A stretch of 64,000 nucleotides of DNA from Gnetum montanum (Eukaryota > Streptophyta > Gnetopsida > Gnetales > Gnetaceae), in assembly GCA_015680685.1 (NCBI GenBank), contig MNCI01016591.1, forward strand, positions 19,680-83,679, read 5' to 3'. A model generated the notes under the pieces. The model saw only the letters and a program-made list of their open reading frames with translations. It made no database searches and was not told the DNA's origin. The position numbers and the translations under genes are program-made. This document shows, piece after piece, positions 10,831-24,130 of this stretch (its first letter is position 1; every line of letters starts with the position of its first letter).

Positions 10831-13800
10831 CTCATGATATTGATTGAGAAGTAATGGTATTTCCCTTAAAGACTATGTATCATTATTTTTTTTGGTGAAA
10901 TGTTGATTATTAGAGTTTGGTTTTATGCCTCTTCAATAACTTTAATTATCTAGGAATTTTATTCTATTAGAAATATAATCATTTTTTATCTAATGAATTC
11001 ATAATTCTTAAATTTTTACATAATTATATTTTAATTACTTTCTTAAGATTCTTACATTTATTTAAGGATTTAAATTACTCTTGGCTAGTTCATTAAGAAA
11101 TTATCTNGGATTCTTACATTTATTTAAGGATTTAAATTACTCTTGGCTAGTTCATTAAGAAATTATCTTATCTTGTCTTTGTAATTCACTATCTTGGTTT
11201 ACTAGGCTTTACAAAATGCTTCATTGTAAGAATTTCTCTTTTCTTTCTTTTTTTTCCTTTTTTCTTCATAATCTTTTAGATGGCCTTCCATCCTTATTTA
11301 TGAAACTAGACTAGCCTATATATGGCATAACTTGGATCATCTCTTCCTCTTTAGGAGACTATATCCTACTATTTTAGAGAGTCTTCATTATTTGTTAACT
11401 CGTTAGTTACTTCTTCAATCTTCTTCTTATGATGCTTGGATGCATATTCTAAATTTTGTGTTTTGTAATCTCTTCATCATATTTATGAGTTCCTAACTAC
11501 TTCTACTTCTTCACTTATGTGTATCATGGCTTTCATATATCTCATACTTTGATTCTTATTATCCCTTAGTATTCTTTTCTTATTAATCCATTATTTTCTT
11601 TTATTGTTAAATTTCTAGACACTCACTTATAACTTAGTCTTTCATTACTTGTATTTTGTAGATAGGTTGTAATGGTTCTATAGTTATGAGTCAAATTTAT
11701 TTATTATAAAATTATTAATAATAGTTATAAATGATCTTGAAGGATTACAAAACTAATGATTTTACAATTCTAACTTGTGTAGTTTAATACTCCCTTTAAA
11801 ACATTAATTTCATAACTTTATTTTTTGTTTCTTTTAAATTTGATGAGTTATAATGGATGTTTCTAAGTATATAAACTTTTATGATGTCTAGTCATAAAGG
11901 ATTATACATTCATAATAATTAATGAAATTACTTTACTTCACTTATGAGTTCATAGATATAAAAAATGATATTATGCTCTTGATAACTATTAGGAACTATA
12001 AATTTTTTTCACATTTTAAATAACAATACATCATAGGGTTATAACTTGTGGAATTGACATGGTAGATTCTAGTTTAGTAATAACAAAAGATGGGATTACA
12101 AGCAAGGACTCTATGGCTTTGGATTATACTTTAGTAGGGGTAACTTTAGTATAAATACCTTAGGTTAAACCCCCAAAGGTCACCTCTAGAGACACATCTA
12201 TTATTACAACATGCCCTTTCAAGCCTTAATTACAACCCACATTTCAGGTCCTATTATGATTGGCATTATCTTTGTTATGTAGTAGCAACATTTGGGAATA
12301 GGGACATTACCTCCATGAACAAATTATTATATAGTCACATGTGCATAATAAAATAAAAATATGAATAATTAAATGTGAAATAAAGAATAAATATGTATAA
12401 CTCAATGTGCATAACGAATAAAATATGCATAGGAAAATACTTATAAATACATAATAACTACCATAAAGAAACACTTCTTTGGGTGATTTGATTTTAACAT
12501 TTAGTCATACAATATTTAAAAGATCTATAACTGAGCTTAAATAATACTAAAACAAAGGATAGAAAATTTTGAGAAAATATCCTAATAAGTGAATTACATC
12601 CACTTATGTAGGAAATTAACAACAATAACAATAAAATTAGTAATAACAACGAGCTAATCTATTGAAACACATCTAATAGCATTAAAGAATTAATCACATG
12701 CATTAATTTTAATTTATGAAAATTTCTAGGTTGTGATACTTAACATATCAGGTTTCATCATGCCTTTATGACTAACTAAAAACTCATCCTTGAGCTATAC
12801 ATAAATGAACGAAGTTTCATTATGAAAATTGTGAGTGGACAAGACTATATTGGCTAGCATTACAAAACTTGAGCATGGCATTACAAAATTTTATTCGACT
12901 AAGTGTATTACAAAATGACCAAAAGAATAGATAGATATCAAAATTTACGAAATTGCAGAAGTTTTTAAAAAAATCCAAGGATGATGAAGCTTCATGATGT
13001 TGCTAGTGCTAGTCATTTTTTATTCAACATTGGTTGTTATGTTGAAGCTTCTCTTTTATGCAAAACATTTTTAAAGGATGGACTGAAATTTCTTCTCATC
13101 ATTCCATGGGTTTAGCAAACATGTGATGTTTGAACTTTAATTCTTGTATGTGCTACTATTTGTCTGTGGGCTTATCCTCCTCTTTTCCTCTTTTCCTTTC
13201 CTTTCAAAAGACCTTGAACCTTATTTTTGGTAATTTTTTCTTAATGATTAACCCTTTCTAGATCATTAGTTAGCTCAAAATTTGAAAACACTCAACATTT
13301 AGACTCAAGGTAACTATGAAATTATATTTCCAAGGCTATGAGGTAACTAAAATTATCAAGTTATTTAAGTTATTTTGATTATTTTTACAATTATTTATCC
13401 TAATGTTTTTGAAGCTGGAGATGTTATAAAAATTAAAAATGTTCAAAAATCGCATCCTTATCTCCCATGATAAATGAGCTTAACTCTAGAAGCTCAAAAG
13501 TTTTCGAACATCAAAGCTAAAGGTCTAGTTCACATGATGACCAAGATATATTGAATTTGGAAGATAGTTCAATATAAAAATATATAAAATTATGAAAATT
13601 GATCAAAATACATAAGAATTATTTTTGAAAACATATGAAATATAGAGAAGTTACACATGATATCTTTGAGGATGTGTTGTAATGCTTTAGAGCCCTGATA
13701 AAAAAAAAGTCATGAAAGTGGATCCTCCCCCAAGTAGGCTCCTATCATAATTCCCTCACATAACCACTTCTATAGATGTTCATGGGCATCTTAGAAGTTA

Positions 13801-14900
13801 AATTTCGATCAAGCTTTATACCAAACAACACACAACCACCCTAGTTAGGATCTTACAATATACTATATATAAGAATTAGGTACATTATTGAATGTAGTAG
13901 TGAGGTGAATAATGGGATGATAAGGGATTGGATAGATTAGAATATGAGGTACCTTGCCATTTCCACAATAGATTCTTGTATTAATTTTAAGTAAGATGAT
14001 TATCATACCTATCTATCCAAGTTTCAATTCAAGTCCATAACATTAATAGTTGCCCCGTATTGATGTGTCCCTTCTTGCCTACCATCATGACTCCATGACA
14101 ACCACAAAGAGTAAGCATTACTTCAAAAAGAGAGAAAAATAGGAGAAGGAAGTAGTTTTAGATATTATTAAGGAAGAAATTTAGGCCTTACAAGGATGTC
14201 TTAAAGCATGGGTAACATGTATTTCTAGTCTCATAACCAATGCTTCTATCTTAAGAGACCTTCAAAGAGATATGTTTATTTCTATTTTTTTCTTGAATGG
14301 GAACCACACCTTAGCAATTCATGCTTCCTTTTATGGTTTATAGAAGACGTGGTGTCACATTCTATTAGAAGTTATAGGTCTTAAGAAGGAAATCAAGAAA
14401 AAAACCCAATAAATATTTTTGAGATTACATCCTTTTCCATTTCCACTTGGTCTTTCTCCCTTTCTTCAAGGCAAAATGATTAGTAGTTAATTTTAGTTTT
14501 GTTTCAGAAAAACCATCCTACTTTCAACACAAAGATCTTTTATTTATGTAAAAAAGAGGTATTAATTATGTGATCACATGGTGTTGACTTCTACATCATG
14601 ACTAGTAACATTATTAACAAAAAAATAGTAAACATTCACAACGTATAAAGGAAATAACACAAAAATGGAGAAAATTATATTTAAAAAAAGACAAACAACA
14701 AGAAATGAAAAACATATTTAAGAATTGGAAAATTTTAAAGAAATAGAAAAATAATAAAAATTGTAAGTCAAAAAGTAAAAATGTCCTCTTAGTTCTTAAT
14801 TCAAGATGGGGCATCTTCCCCATGACTAAAATCATAAGCAAGCATTTAGAAAATGGACCACATATTCCCTTAGTTATAAATCATAAGTTTTCCATTTCTA
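10830..14900. other. AT-rich intergenic DNA, no recognisable feature apart from the 60-bp duplication
   Basis: Both strands were scanned. Frames are short and their translations are F/K/N-rich noise; the open stretch at 14,614-14,841 is of this kind. A short stretch near 12,739-12,767 (TTAACATATCAGGTTTCATC) resembles 63,969-63,995, which could mean shared repeat content, but the match is too short to define an element. Confidence 0.5.
11047..11168. repeat. Exact 60-bp duplication around a single N (probable assembly join)
   Basis: Positions 11,047-11,106 and 11,109-11,168 are identical (both start GATTCTTACATTTATTTAAG). They are separated only by the window's one ambiguous base, N at 11,107, and a G. 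In a region where every other repeat is 10-20% diverged, an exact duplication around an N suggests two contig ends that overlap but were not merged. Confidence 0.85.
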
Positions 14901-15610
14901 ATCTTTAGAGATTTAAGTTTCTTCTTGTTAGCATATTTAAAATTAATGATAATTAGGTTTCTATCATTTAAAGACATATATTTAGCTAGACTAGAAGGTG
15001 TTTTCATTTTAGAGGGTTTAGATATGTTTCATTTTTTATTTTCTAATTTAGTTCTTAGGTCTCCATATTAACATCTTCTTTTGGTGTATAGTCAAAGTTT
15101 AAGATGTCTTTCTCTAAGTTCACTCTTCGGTTCATTTTCTATGGACTAGAACTAATAAGTGAGTTGGATGTTTCTACTCATCTTTTAAACAGTTTAGTAT
15201 TCTCATTCTTTAGCCACTGGGTATCTTTTGGTTTAGTGGCTACTATATAAACCTTTTTTTTTTTGCACACACACTATTTCCTCAAGTTTTTTATGGCTTA
15301 CTATAGAGATCATGTTAATGCTTTGAACTTTCATCCCACAACTACATCGTTTATCATTATTAGTAATCCATATGATTTTTTTGTCCCTTAATAGTAACAG
15401 GTTCATCTTTTATGTTTTGTGTTGGAGTGACAATGATTGTTGGCTTTTGCATAGGATCAGGAGACATTGTTTATAAGGACGGGTATTACATCATATTGGA
15501 CTTATACTAGTCTTGATAACCTAGTAGATCTACAAGTTTTATTCACCTATGTGGAAACTATCTTGAAGAAAGAACATTTTCAAGACATATGCTCAAATAT
15601 ACTAATATTT

Positions 15611-17620
15611 TCATTCACTTGTTTGTTCATGGCATAAGTGACATTCTTTTGTTAAGGTTATGGTGCTAATCCTTCTTGCATTATTGGTGGTGACATATGT
15701 TATAGGGAAATATGAGAGTGTTGAGAATGTAACAAATGATGAGAGGCATGGGATGGTGATCCCATAGGATATGTTAGGGTTAATGGTATTCAATAGAGTA
15801 GTAGTAATGAGTTGAGGCATAAAAAGTAAAACCATTATCAGAAACAAGTTTTTTAAAAAAATATCCATAAGGATCCAACTAATGATAAGGGTATTATTAC
15901 TTTGTTGATGACATCCCCCACAACTGTGGGTTTTTCCACCATGGTTGATAGTAGTCTTAAGGTTCATAAGAAGTCCCACTATGATAGTAACATTGGTTGT
16001 ATAACTATCTATAATTGCATTGCAAATAAGGAAATCTCCTAGGCATTTTATTTTTATGAACTTGGGATTCATAGTAAAAGCCATAAACTCTTGTAGATGT
16101 AACATAACTAGGTAGTAGACCTTTGGATATTCATATTGATAAATCTTACATTCATCCTCCTCCTATGTATCTAAGTCTACAACGTCTTCCCCTACAACTA
16201 TTTTTCCTTTTTTACAATAAGTACTCTTACTTGTTTTCATGTTTTCTCTCCTCTTATTTTAACCACTTGGTCCTATTTGCTTTACCTTCTCCTCTATTAT
16301 TTTAAAGTTGGTTGTAACATTTTCACTTATTAACTCCCACATATTAACTAACTTTTCTTCAATATCAATGATACAATTTTGTGTTGGCAAGGTTTTATGT
16401 AAAATCAACTAATCAATGGCTACTTTTTCTTGATCATAAATATGAACCTCCTTTTTGTGAATAGTTAGGTCCTAGTTATATTCTTCTACAATTTTCTTTA
16501 TATACAACTCTTTTTCCTCTTTTTCTAAATATTCAATTAGCCTTTGTATTTTATGAGCTCTCAACTATGATAATTTCCTTTGTCATATATCACAAGGATT
16601 TTTCTCTTTTTATTACGAAGCCCATCTATGATGTGACAAAGCTACTCTTCTTGAGAAAAACCATGACTTGAGCATCTATGTACTAGAGAATATTATTTGC
16701 CCAAGGCTATAGCCAATGATTCAAGAATTTTCTTTCTTCCATATTTGGATTTATTTTCTTAGATTACATACTCTTAAATAGATTTGATATTTTTCATTGA
16801 AGAGCTCAAGCATTGTAGACCACCAATGAATTAAATATAGTTCTAATAATCTATATCAATTTTCAACTTATTCTATTAGTGTCTAACGGAAGAGCTTAAG
16901 CTTTTGACACTTACTTTTGATATTTTTCAAGGTATAGGCATCATGGAAGACTTGTAAATAATGATATAAATTAGAATTATAGTCTCCCTTTAATTTAGGA
17001 ATGTTATTTATATCAAGTTGTTTGATGCAGATTTCCTTTTGATGCTTGTGGGGTATTCTAACTACCTTCATGATCTGTATCATGCTTCTAGTAGCCAAAA
17101 AATGTTCATCATCATGAGACATATCATGATGATAATATCTATTTCTGTATGTTTGATTATGATGATCTCATCTATGCTTCATTTGATACCTTGTATCTTG
17201 TCTTTAATTTCCATTTCTATCTCTACCATGATCCCTTAGTGGAGCTCTATCTCCATATCTATGTTCATCTTTGTTAGAACTAACTATTGAAGAGATAAAG
17301 AAATATGGTAAACTAGGAGACTCATCATGGCTTCTATATCTCTGCCTATGATCCACTTGGTTCATCTCTTCTAGATTTATAAGAGGTCCTAGGCCTTGAG
17401 GTCCTCCCTATTCTAGGACTTATTCCATACCCTCTAGGGTTTCCATGATAATTGAACATAGTCTTTGAATGTAGTAAGAGTATGAATGAGCATATGAGAC
17501 CTCTTCTTCTAGTGTGTTACTCCAATTCTCTTTAGTATAGATCTTATTGTTTCTCCTACTTGTGTTCTCATCATATGATGGATTATCAATCCTATGTGGA
17601 GGAGACATGTTTGTAGTTAA
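15611..17620 (-). pseudogene. gag of element B2, decayed copy of the B1 gag
   Basis: Minus-strand relic collinear with 7.84-10.0 kb. 15,611-16,105 repeats the block THSCGGCHQQ followed by ILMD, which reads THSCGGCHPQ and ILMD in B1. On the DNA, CCCACAACTGTGGG is shared at 15,915 and 7,939. 16,883-17,122 contains LDINNIPKLKGDYNSNLYHY, the gag motif before the capsid core. 17,420-17,608 is the N-terminal part. Stops are frequent and AT content is higher than in B1. No protease or RT could be recognised below 15.6 kb, where the sequence is unassigned. Confidence 0.72.
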
Positions 17621-17621
17621 T

Positions 17622-17648
17622 AGTGTGTATGTGTGTGTGTGTTTGTGT
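17622..17648. repeat. GT microsatellite
   Basis: Imperfect (GT)n run (GTGTGTATGTGTGTGTGTGT and following) between the B2 gag start and its PBS. Confidence 0.9.
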
Positions 17649-17737
17649 CATGTAAAATATTAATATTTCCTAAAACATAAATCATTAATGCTTTAGCAAA
17701 GGTCATTTATAGTATAACTAATATAGATCACTAGCAC

Positions 17738-17756
17738 TATCCCTAGCAATGGTGTA
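17738..17756 (-). other. PBS of element B2 (tRNA-Asp type, strongly decayed)
   Basis: Plus-strand TATCCCTAGCAATGGTGTA lines up with the complement of the tRNA-Asp-type PBS and with the B1 site at 10,074. It is placed, like B1's, shortly upstream of gag on the minus strand. Confidence 0.55.
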
Positions 17757-18125
17757 AATGATGAGCAGCAAGTATCTTCTACCTCCAACTATATGAATCA
17801 CAAATGTTCATGTGCAATCTCATGAAATTTCATGGATCAAAATAGTATAGTATCTAGATTGTTAACCATCAATCGTAGGTCACTATTTTCTCACTTGGAC
17901 TAGTGGTAGCTTTGTCATGTATGGTTTAGGGTTTAGGGTAAGGCCTATGATTATGATGTTGTTGAGGACTTTAACTGAATTAATTAATAATATAGAAATT
18001 AGTTATTTAATCTAATTTACAATAAAATTGAATTTTAAACTATTCTAAGGATGATGAGTATATATTCCCAGCTTGCCTTATGTGTCCTAAACTCACATAT
18101 CAATTGCTAGGAATACAAAGTGTTA
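17757..18125 (-). other. Possible 5' LTR start of B2, cut by element A0
   Basis: By position beyond the B2 PBS this should be LTR. No partner LTR was found and the sequence shows no diagnostic motif. The stretch ends where the LTR of A0 starts. Confidence 0.3.
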
Positions 18126-19349
18126 TGCTACTAGGAAACCTAAGTAATAACATTGTGAGGATTACCAAGTTGAAAGACCACCATTGAACTTGAGGTTAGA
18201 TTTTCATTGTAAAATGTAAGGTTTGTAGTCCATGAACTACAATCCTACATACTTTAACTTACTATGGCTAAAAAATTGCCTCATAAGTGAAAAAAGTTAT
18301 GGAATGTCTATATTTGGACTTGGGAAGGTTGAAAATACCTTGGAAACTTTCTCATTTGGTGTTTTCATGAGTTTTATATTGTCCATAGCCAAAATTACGT
18401 TGGAAACACTTGCAGTTAGCATGGGAATTGTTAGGCTTTTATTTTTGCAATAAGTCTAGTGTGGTCCTAGCGAGTATGAGGCTTCCTCACTGACCAACTT
18501 AGCTCTAGTGTGGTCCCAATAAGGATGAGGCTTCCTCACTAGCTAGTGTCACTCCAAAATGGTCCTAATGAGGATGAGAATTTCACAAAGAAAGTGTAGT
18601 TTTCAAAGTCTTTTTAGTTTTTATAGCACTCAGCATAGTTTTGTTGGCCTTGGTTCATCAAACTTACTATAAGTGGAAAACAACGCTAGAATTGATGGCT
18701 TGTTACACCTATAAATTGCAATAATTTATCGGTAACACGGTAGAAAATTTACAGCAACAAATTAAACACCAATAACCTATTTAAATAAAATTTCAACAGT
18801 TTGAAAGGAATTTTTTTTGGGAAAACTTGAAATTGACTAAGCATTAGAGACTCTTAGAGAAATTACCTAGTAGTACAAATTCAATCATTTACCCATCATT
18901 TTTTAACCATTGTAGAAAATCCAACTTGAGAACCAACAAAAAGTTTTAGGAGTGAAACTTTGGAGTGCCTGGATCATGAAGCTAACTATAGGATGAACTC
19001 TACCAGTTTCACCAAGGCTACAACCACTTCTCGCATAGCTCTTTGTGCATTTGAAGCACAAAATACTTGTACTTCCTTGAAATTTTGGTATCTCCAACTA
19101 TTATTATTTTCAATAAAATTTGTAGTTCATCTATTTTGTGCAAGTTTATTCTTCTTATTTTTTCTTGGTTAGATCTGCAATTTTTATTTAATTATTTTAC
19201 ATTATTTTTACAATTTCTAAGTCTTTGGGTGATCAACAAGACCATCAAAGGTCCTTTGTATCCTCTTCATAAAGGTCTCTAGAATATGAAGTTAAACTAT
19301 TTCATCTAGAATTTTTAGTTTTCTAGTGCTAAATTTTTTAGGTGTTACA
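18126..19349 (+). repeat. 5' LTR of A0
   Basis: Matches 61,948-63,364 over its length. Examples: CATTGAACTTGAGG near 18,183 versus 61,982, TTTGTAGTTCATCTATTTTG near 19,119 versus 63,136, and terminal GTGTTACA at 19,342 and 63,357. Contains three copies of a ~49-bp tandem repeat (about 18,448-18,600) where the 3' LTR has six. The left edge is taken as TG at 18,126 by alignment with TGAAACACC at 61,948; that edge is poorly conserved. Confidence 0.8.
18448..18600 (+). repeat. 49-bp VNTR in the A0 5' LTR (3 units)
   Basis: Units of the form TAGTGTGGTCCTAGCGAGTA followed by TGAGGCTTCCTCACT repeat three times with mutations. The same unit occurs six times in the 3' LTR. Confidence 0.85.
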
Positions 19350-19353
19350 ATTT

Positions 19354-19373
19354 TTGGTTCTAGAAGGAGGGTC
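19354..19373 (+). other. PBS of A0
   Basis: TTGGTTCTAGAAGGAGGGTC, a decayed form of the family A PBS (TTGGCGCTAGAAGGAGGGCC in A3). It starts four bases after the LTR end and fixes plus orientation for A0. Confidence 0.8.
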
Positions 19374-19799
19374 TCCACCCAAGTTCTTCACCTAAATCTT
19401 GTATTTCCATTATTTGATTACTAGTTTCAATTGTTGTCTACCTTTTTTTACATTAAAAAAAATTTAAATTTTTCTAAGAAAACCTATGTTTCCATCCATC
19501 CTCCTACAACCAATATCCAATGTGGTTGTTGTAGTTAATTTGGGTGTTGCTATGAAATTCATAATAGTTGCTGGACTTTTGGAAGCTAGTGAAATTTCTT
19601 AGGAAACTTGCAACATTTGGTTGTTAAAACATGGGCTTTGGTTTTTCAAAAGCCAACACATCTTTCCACCATCCATCTCCTACTGTGAATATTTTTGTTA
19701 GATCTCTTTGGTGAACAAATTACATTTTTCATCATCACATAACCCTATTATAATTTTTCCATAAGGAAAAACATACCAACACTTTTGAAATAGAAAAAA

Positions 19800-21750
19800 C
19801 CAAAAATTTACCTATCCTACACCATGCACAATTCTTACTTGAAACCTAGCATATCCCTTGAATCATTTAAAAGGCTTGATCCAAACCTTGGGGCATCCTC
19901 ATGGGCAATAGTATTTATGTTGATGGTTGAGGAGGGAGTTGTGGGACTTGAGATTATACAATTAATTTTGGCATAAAGGAAAGAGGTTGTGTGATCACTA
20001 TCTTAGGTGGATTAAACAAGGAGAAAAATTTTTGAGTTGGAACTTGTGGTATGAAAGGGAAAAATGGAATATGAGAGGCCTATGTTGCTTGGGGGCTCGT
20101 TGAGGGTCCCATTGGTATGACAAAGGGAGATAGTAAGCTAGACATCACCAGACTTGGATGCATGATATGAGGTTGTATGGCAAAGGACATTGTTAAGAAC
20201 AAAAAGATGGACTAAGGCATAGGTTGTGCTAAGTATGTGGTGATGATAGATGTAGACCCAAGCATAGTAGGATGGGTAATGGGAGAAGAAGATTCAGAAA
20301 CTTGTGCCATAGATAAGATAGGGAAGGCTAAATTGGGAGCATTATTTTAGAAAGCTAATTTTTGGAAAATGATTCTAATAAAGGTGTCATGCTCTAGTTC
20401 AGCCTCAAATTTATCCTACTCTTCTTTGTGACCTTTTGAACTAAACTTCTCACTTCACTCATTGACTTCTATGAGCTATATGAGCATTTGTGCATAAAAA
20501 TTGGTGAGAAGGATCTTGTCATAAGGAGATGGAATGTATTCTTTTCCATCCTGGTGTATAATTTCAAATTTATGCTTAGCATTATATTTGGAGTGAGGTA
20601 TTAACAAATTGGCTTGTATCTTGGCATAGAGGAAGTTATAAAATTCCTTATTAATGACTAAAAAATCTAGATTTTTACCCATATCGAAGTAATTACCTTT
20701 GTTCTATGACTATGGGGTCTTTTAGGTCATAGACACGAACTTCATCTTTCATGGAGGCCATGTATGTAAGGTCTAGTAGTGAAATGGTTTATCTATGAAA
20801 AGACATTAATTGGTACCAACTAAACTATGCTGGGATTTATGAAACTACATTAGGCTTTGCAAAACCACAATGGGCTAGCAAAAACTATGTTGGACTTTGC
20901 ATGCATATCTAAAATCCAATTTTGTAAAATTTTAAAGCCTAGGTTTTATTATGCTTTAGAAAGTTTGACACTTGATGGAATATCCATGGATGGACAATCC
21001 TATTGAAGCTTTATATGTTGGGCTTTGAAAGTCTAGTAGTTTTTGGAAAATTAAAAAAATAAAACCAAACTTGTTATAGTTTTTATGTCGAGCATTAAAA
21101 AGCTAAGCACTTATTGTGAAAATTTAAATATGAAAATGATGACTACTAGTAGTATGTTGGGTTTTGAAAAGATACACTAGTATTTTCCCAAAAATACACT
21201 AGTGATAAAAAGAGCAAGTTTTTGGTTTGCTTTTTTGAAATATGTTGGTATATTTTTCCTTAATGGAAAACTATGTTGGGTATTGATGCACAAAAAAAAA
21301 ATATGTTATTTGTTTCCAAAAGATACACTAGGTATCTTGGAAAAGAACATTGGCTTTACGAGAAGCAAGTATGTTGCTTAACCAAAAATACACTAAGAAT
21401 TCTTGGTAAAACCATGTTGGGCTTTTCCAATGAAACTAATTAGAAAAATTTCATAACAAAAAGTGGTTGAAAACCAATAAAACTAAGTTGGCCTTTGGGA
21501 ATCCCAAAGATAGATTTAAATGTAAATAGAATTTGGATTATCTCAAAGATATGTTGTCTTTGGAAAAGTCTAGTAACTACTATGAACTTTGGTAGACCAC
21601 CCAACTTGCACTTGTAAAGCCATGTTGGTGTTTACATGAAGTAGATGGGTTTTAATATCAAAATCCAAGACCTTACTAAAGAGCTATGAAAACTCAAGGT
21701 TCGTACAACTTAGATGGTCAAGGTTCTAGAATTTTACCAAGATAATTCCA
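19800..21750 (-). pseudogene. Inverted segment of A0: gag N-terminus and 5' leader in reverse orientation
   Basis: Inside plus-oriented A0 this block reads as family A gag only on the minus strand. 20,476-20,682 contains NKEFYNFLYAKIQANLLIP and then GKEYIPSPY, matching A2 (54.7-54.95 kb: INEDCYNFICAKLQAGMI, then GKDYIPFPY). GGCTTGATCCAAACCTTGGG near 19,872 matches A2 near 54,090. 20,820-21,700 is a run of ATGTTGGGCTTTG-type repeats resembling the antisense strand of the A1 and A2 leaders. Order and orientation fit an inversion of the leader plus gag start between about 19.8 and 21.75 kb. Confidence 0.65.
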
Positions 21751-21779
21751 TAAGCCTTATTTTGTCTTAAATAACCTTA

Positions 21780-22920
21780 CTTGCAAGTATGTCCATACCA
21801 AACTTCACCAAATACAATGCTGAATGGAATTCCAATGCACATCTAGTCACCTTTCGATCTAAGTGCCTCTTTTTACTAGCTTGGCTACATACAAGTTTAT
21901 AGATTTTTCCATGTCCCTTAAGGGAAAGATTCTAGATTGGTACTAAAACTTGCCTAGACGTTCCATATCTTTCCTTGAAGATCTAATAAATAAATTTATC
22001 AACTGCACTAGATATAAGTTGAAGCTAGATACCACATTAGACCAACTAATGAAGGTGAGGTAGGGATCACTTGAACTAGACAAAAAGTTCATTTAAAGAT
22101 GGAATTCAACACTCAATGAGATTCTAGAACCCATCGCTAAATCCCACCTCTTAGCCATCTACAAGGGAGTAGTAAATGACTTCATTCAGTGAAAGCTCTA
22201 CTACTTAGAGCCTTGATCACTAAGCTAAGCCTTTTCATAAACTAAGAATAATAAAGAGGTTGTTGAGGCAAGTAATGATCCAGCCTATGTGACATATAAA
22301 AACCAATATGTGAGCAAGGATAGGGATAAAACCAAGAAAGAACATACAACCATGGTCATAGTAACAAAAGAGCCAAAACAAGAAGGGAAGTAGGGATCAA
22401 CTCCACAGAACACCTCTTCCAACTCATCACAACTATCCACTTCCTATGACCTAATAATCCAAGATCAAACTATGGATGGAAGGATACGTCTAAGTACACA
22501 AGGTTGCCTATGAAACCCTATGAACTTTTTGAATAGTTACTTAAAGATAACCATATACAACAAAAGAAATTATCTAAGAAAACCCATAATAGGCATGATC
22601 ATCTTTGTGCCATAGCTAGAGACCCAATGATAGCTACCAAAGTACTTCAAATTGGATGGGTTTTTCCATTATGATCAAATGGTCAATCATGACATCAATT
22701 TTTTCCTTGCATTAAAGGATGACCTCTACAAGATGATCAACCATGAAGAGTTGGTGTTGAATGAGCCCAACTCTTCAAGTGCCAATAATAACTTCCATAC
22801 CATAGCCTCATTTATAGAAACAAAATGGTCTTATCCTCCTAGGAAACCATTTTTCATCAAAGTGCCACCATAGCCCCAAAACACAAAGCCTAGAGAGCCC
22901 TTCATCATATAGGTATAACT
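21780..22920 (+). pseudogene. gag (middle part) of A0, interrupted by A1
   Basis: Plus-strand gag relic. It begins with SIPNFTKYNAEWNSNAHLVT, the same block as in A3 and A2. PIAKSHLLAIYKGVVNDFIQ near 22,131-22,190 equals A2's PIAKAHLLAIFKGAVNDFIR (53.43-53.64 kb). 22,652-22,873 (FHYDQMVNHDINFFLALKDD) corresponds to the A1 segment at 32.9-33.0 kb (FYHYHQLPSHNTGFYFALQDD). The coding match stops at 22,920, where the LTR of A1 begins, and resumes after 37,038. Several internal stops. Confidence 0.85.
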
Positions 22921-24130
22921 TGTAGTTACTAGAAAATTTGGTTGTTGGAAAATCAAAAATCATAGCACAACATATTTAACCTTGAATTTGTATGACCTTT
23001 AAAAACTTGGATTAGGGTACCTTGGATCATTTGACAAATCACCCAAGGAGTTAGAGGAGGGTAAAACAAGGTAATGAAATTGAAACTATAATTGCAAATC
23101 TAAAAATGTGAATGTACTAAAAATATATAACAAATATAATTCATACAAAAGGCAAAATTGTAAACTTTATTTCACAAAAAAAAATAAAGAGAGTTTAGAT
23201 ATTATGTACAAAAATGTAATTGAGAGTAGAGTAGGTGAAGTTTACTTGGTTGGGGTTTCAAAGTACATTGTAGCTTATGTGACTAGCTCCATTATCCAAA
23301 TGTTTAGCCACTCCCAATGCCATCAAACCTCTACTACTTCCATAGATCTGCAACACTAGCTATGCTGGGGGTATGAGAAATGTGAATGATCTTGGGCTGT
23401 AAATGTGAGCAATGTTGGAAGTTGTGGTTTTCGAATGCTCATTATAGACATCCAAAATATCAAAAATCTCAAGGGGGCTAATAGGGGTTATAAGGTCATA
23501 GGGGATTCCATGCTCGGATGATCCAAGAAAGAGTGTGATTGCAAAGTGTGCAAGTGCTCTTGGATGCAACAATGCTTGAAATGCCAAGGATGTGTAGCTA
23601 CAAAAATTGTGGAACCTCAAAATGGTTCTTGAGGTTGGTTTTTATAGGTTTTTGGCCATGAATTTTGTTGGAAAATGGCTGTAATTTGCTACAAATTGGG
23701 CTACAAAACTACTACAAATTGGTTGCAAATTTTTGCCACATTTAGGTTAGATGGGTGTTCAAATTTGGCAATTACTATGTATGGAAAGTGTCATACCCCC
23801 ATGGTCATTTCATTTAATAAACATAGTAAGGGTGGCACACCATCCACACTGGCTTCATCTATCCATGTTGGGCCTTCTACCATTCACACTAGAGTACATT
23901 GGTCAATGTTGGAGTTAATGAAGTGCTGAAATCTCATCCATTCTGCATCAATTTTGGGGGGATGGAGTATCAATGTTGGGTAAATGTTATAGCCCTCCAC
24001 ATTAGGAATTTTTGATCCTACAATCCTCCATGTTTGAATTATATGAGATCCACATAAAACCCATCAAACCACCTAATAAAAAATGATACACACCCCCACC
24101 CCCCAAATAAAACTCATTAAATTTCCATTT
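22921..24130 (-). repeat. 3' LTR of A1, lacking about 250 bp of its U3 end
   Basis: Aligns with 35,582-36,790: GTACAACATATTTAACCTTG-type start, ATCACCCAAGGAGTTAGAGG (23,038 versus 35,700), and AGAGAGTTTAGATATTATG (23,187). The alignment stops near 24,130, before the stretch that in the 5' LTR runs from 36,790 to 37,038. A minus-strand TATA-like CTATAAAAA lies at 23,639-23,647. Confidence 0.8.

Noticed and set aside
14614-14841. F- and L-rich 75-codon minus-strand frame resembling a membrane protein
   Set aside because: Composition follows from poly-A/T-rich DNA; no start context, no homolog in the window.
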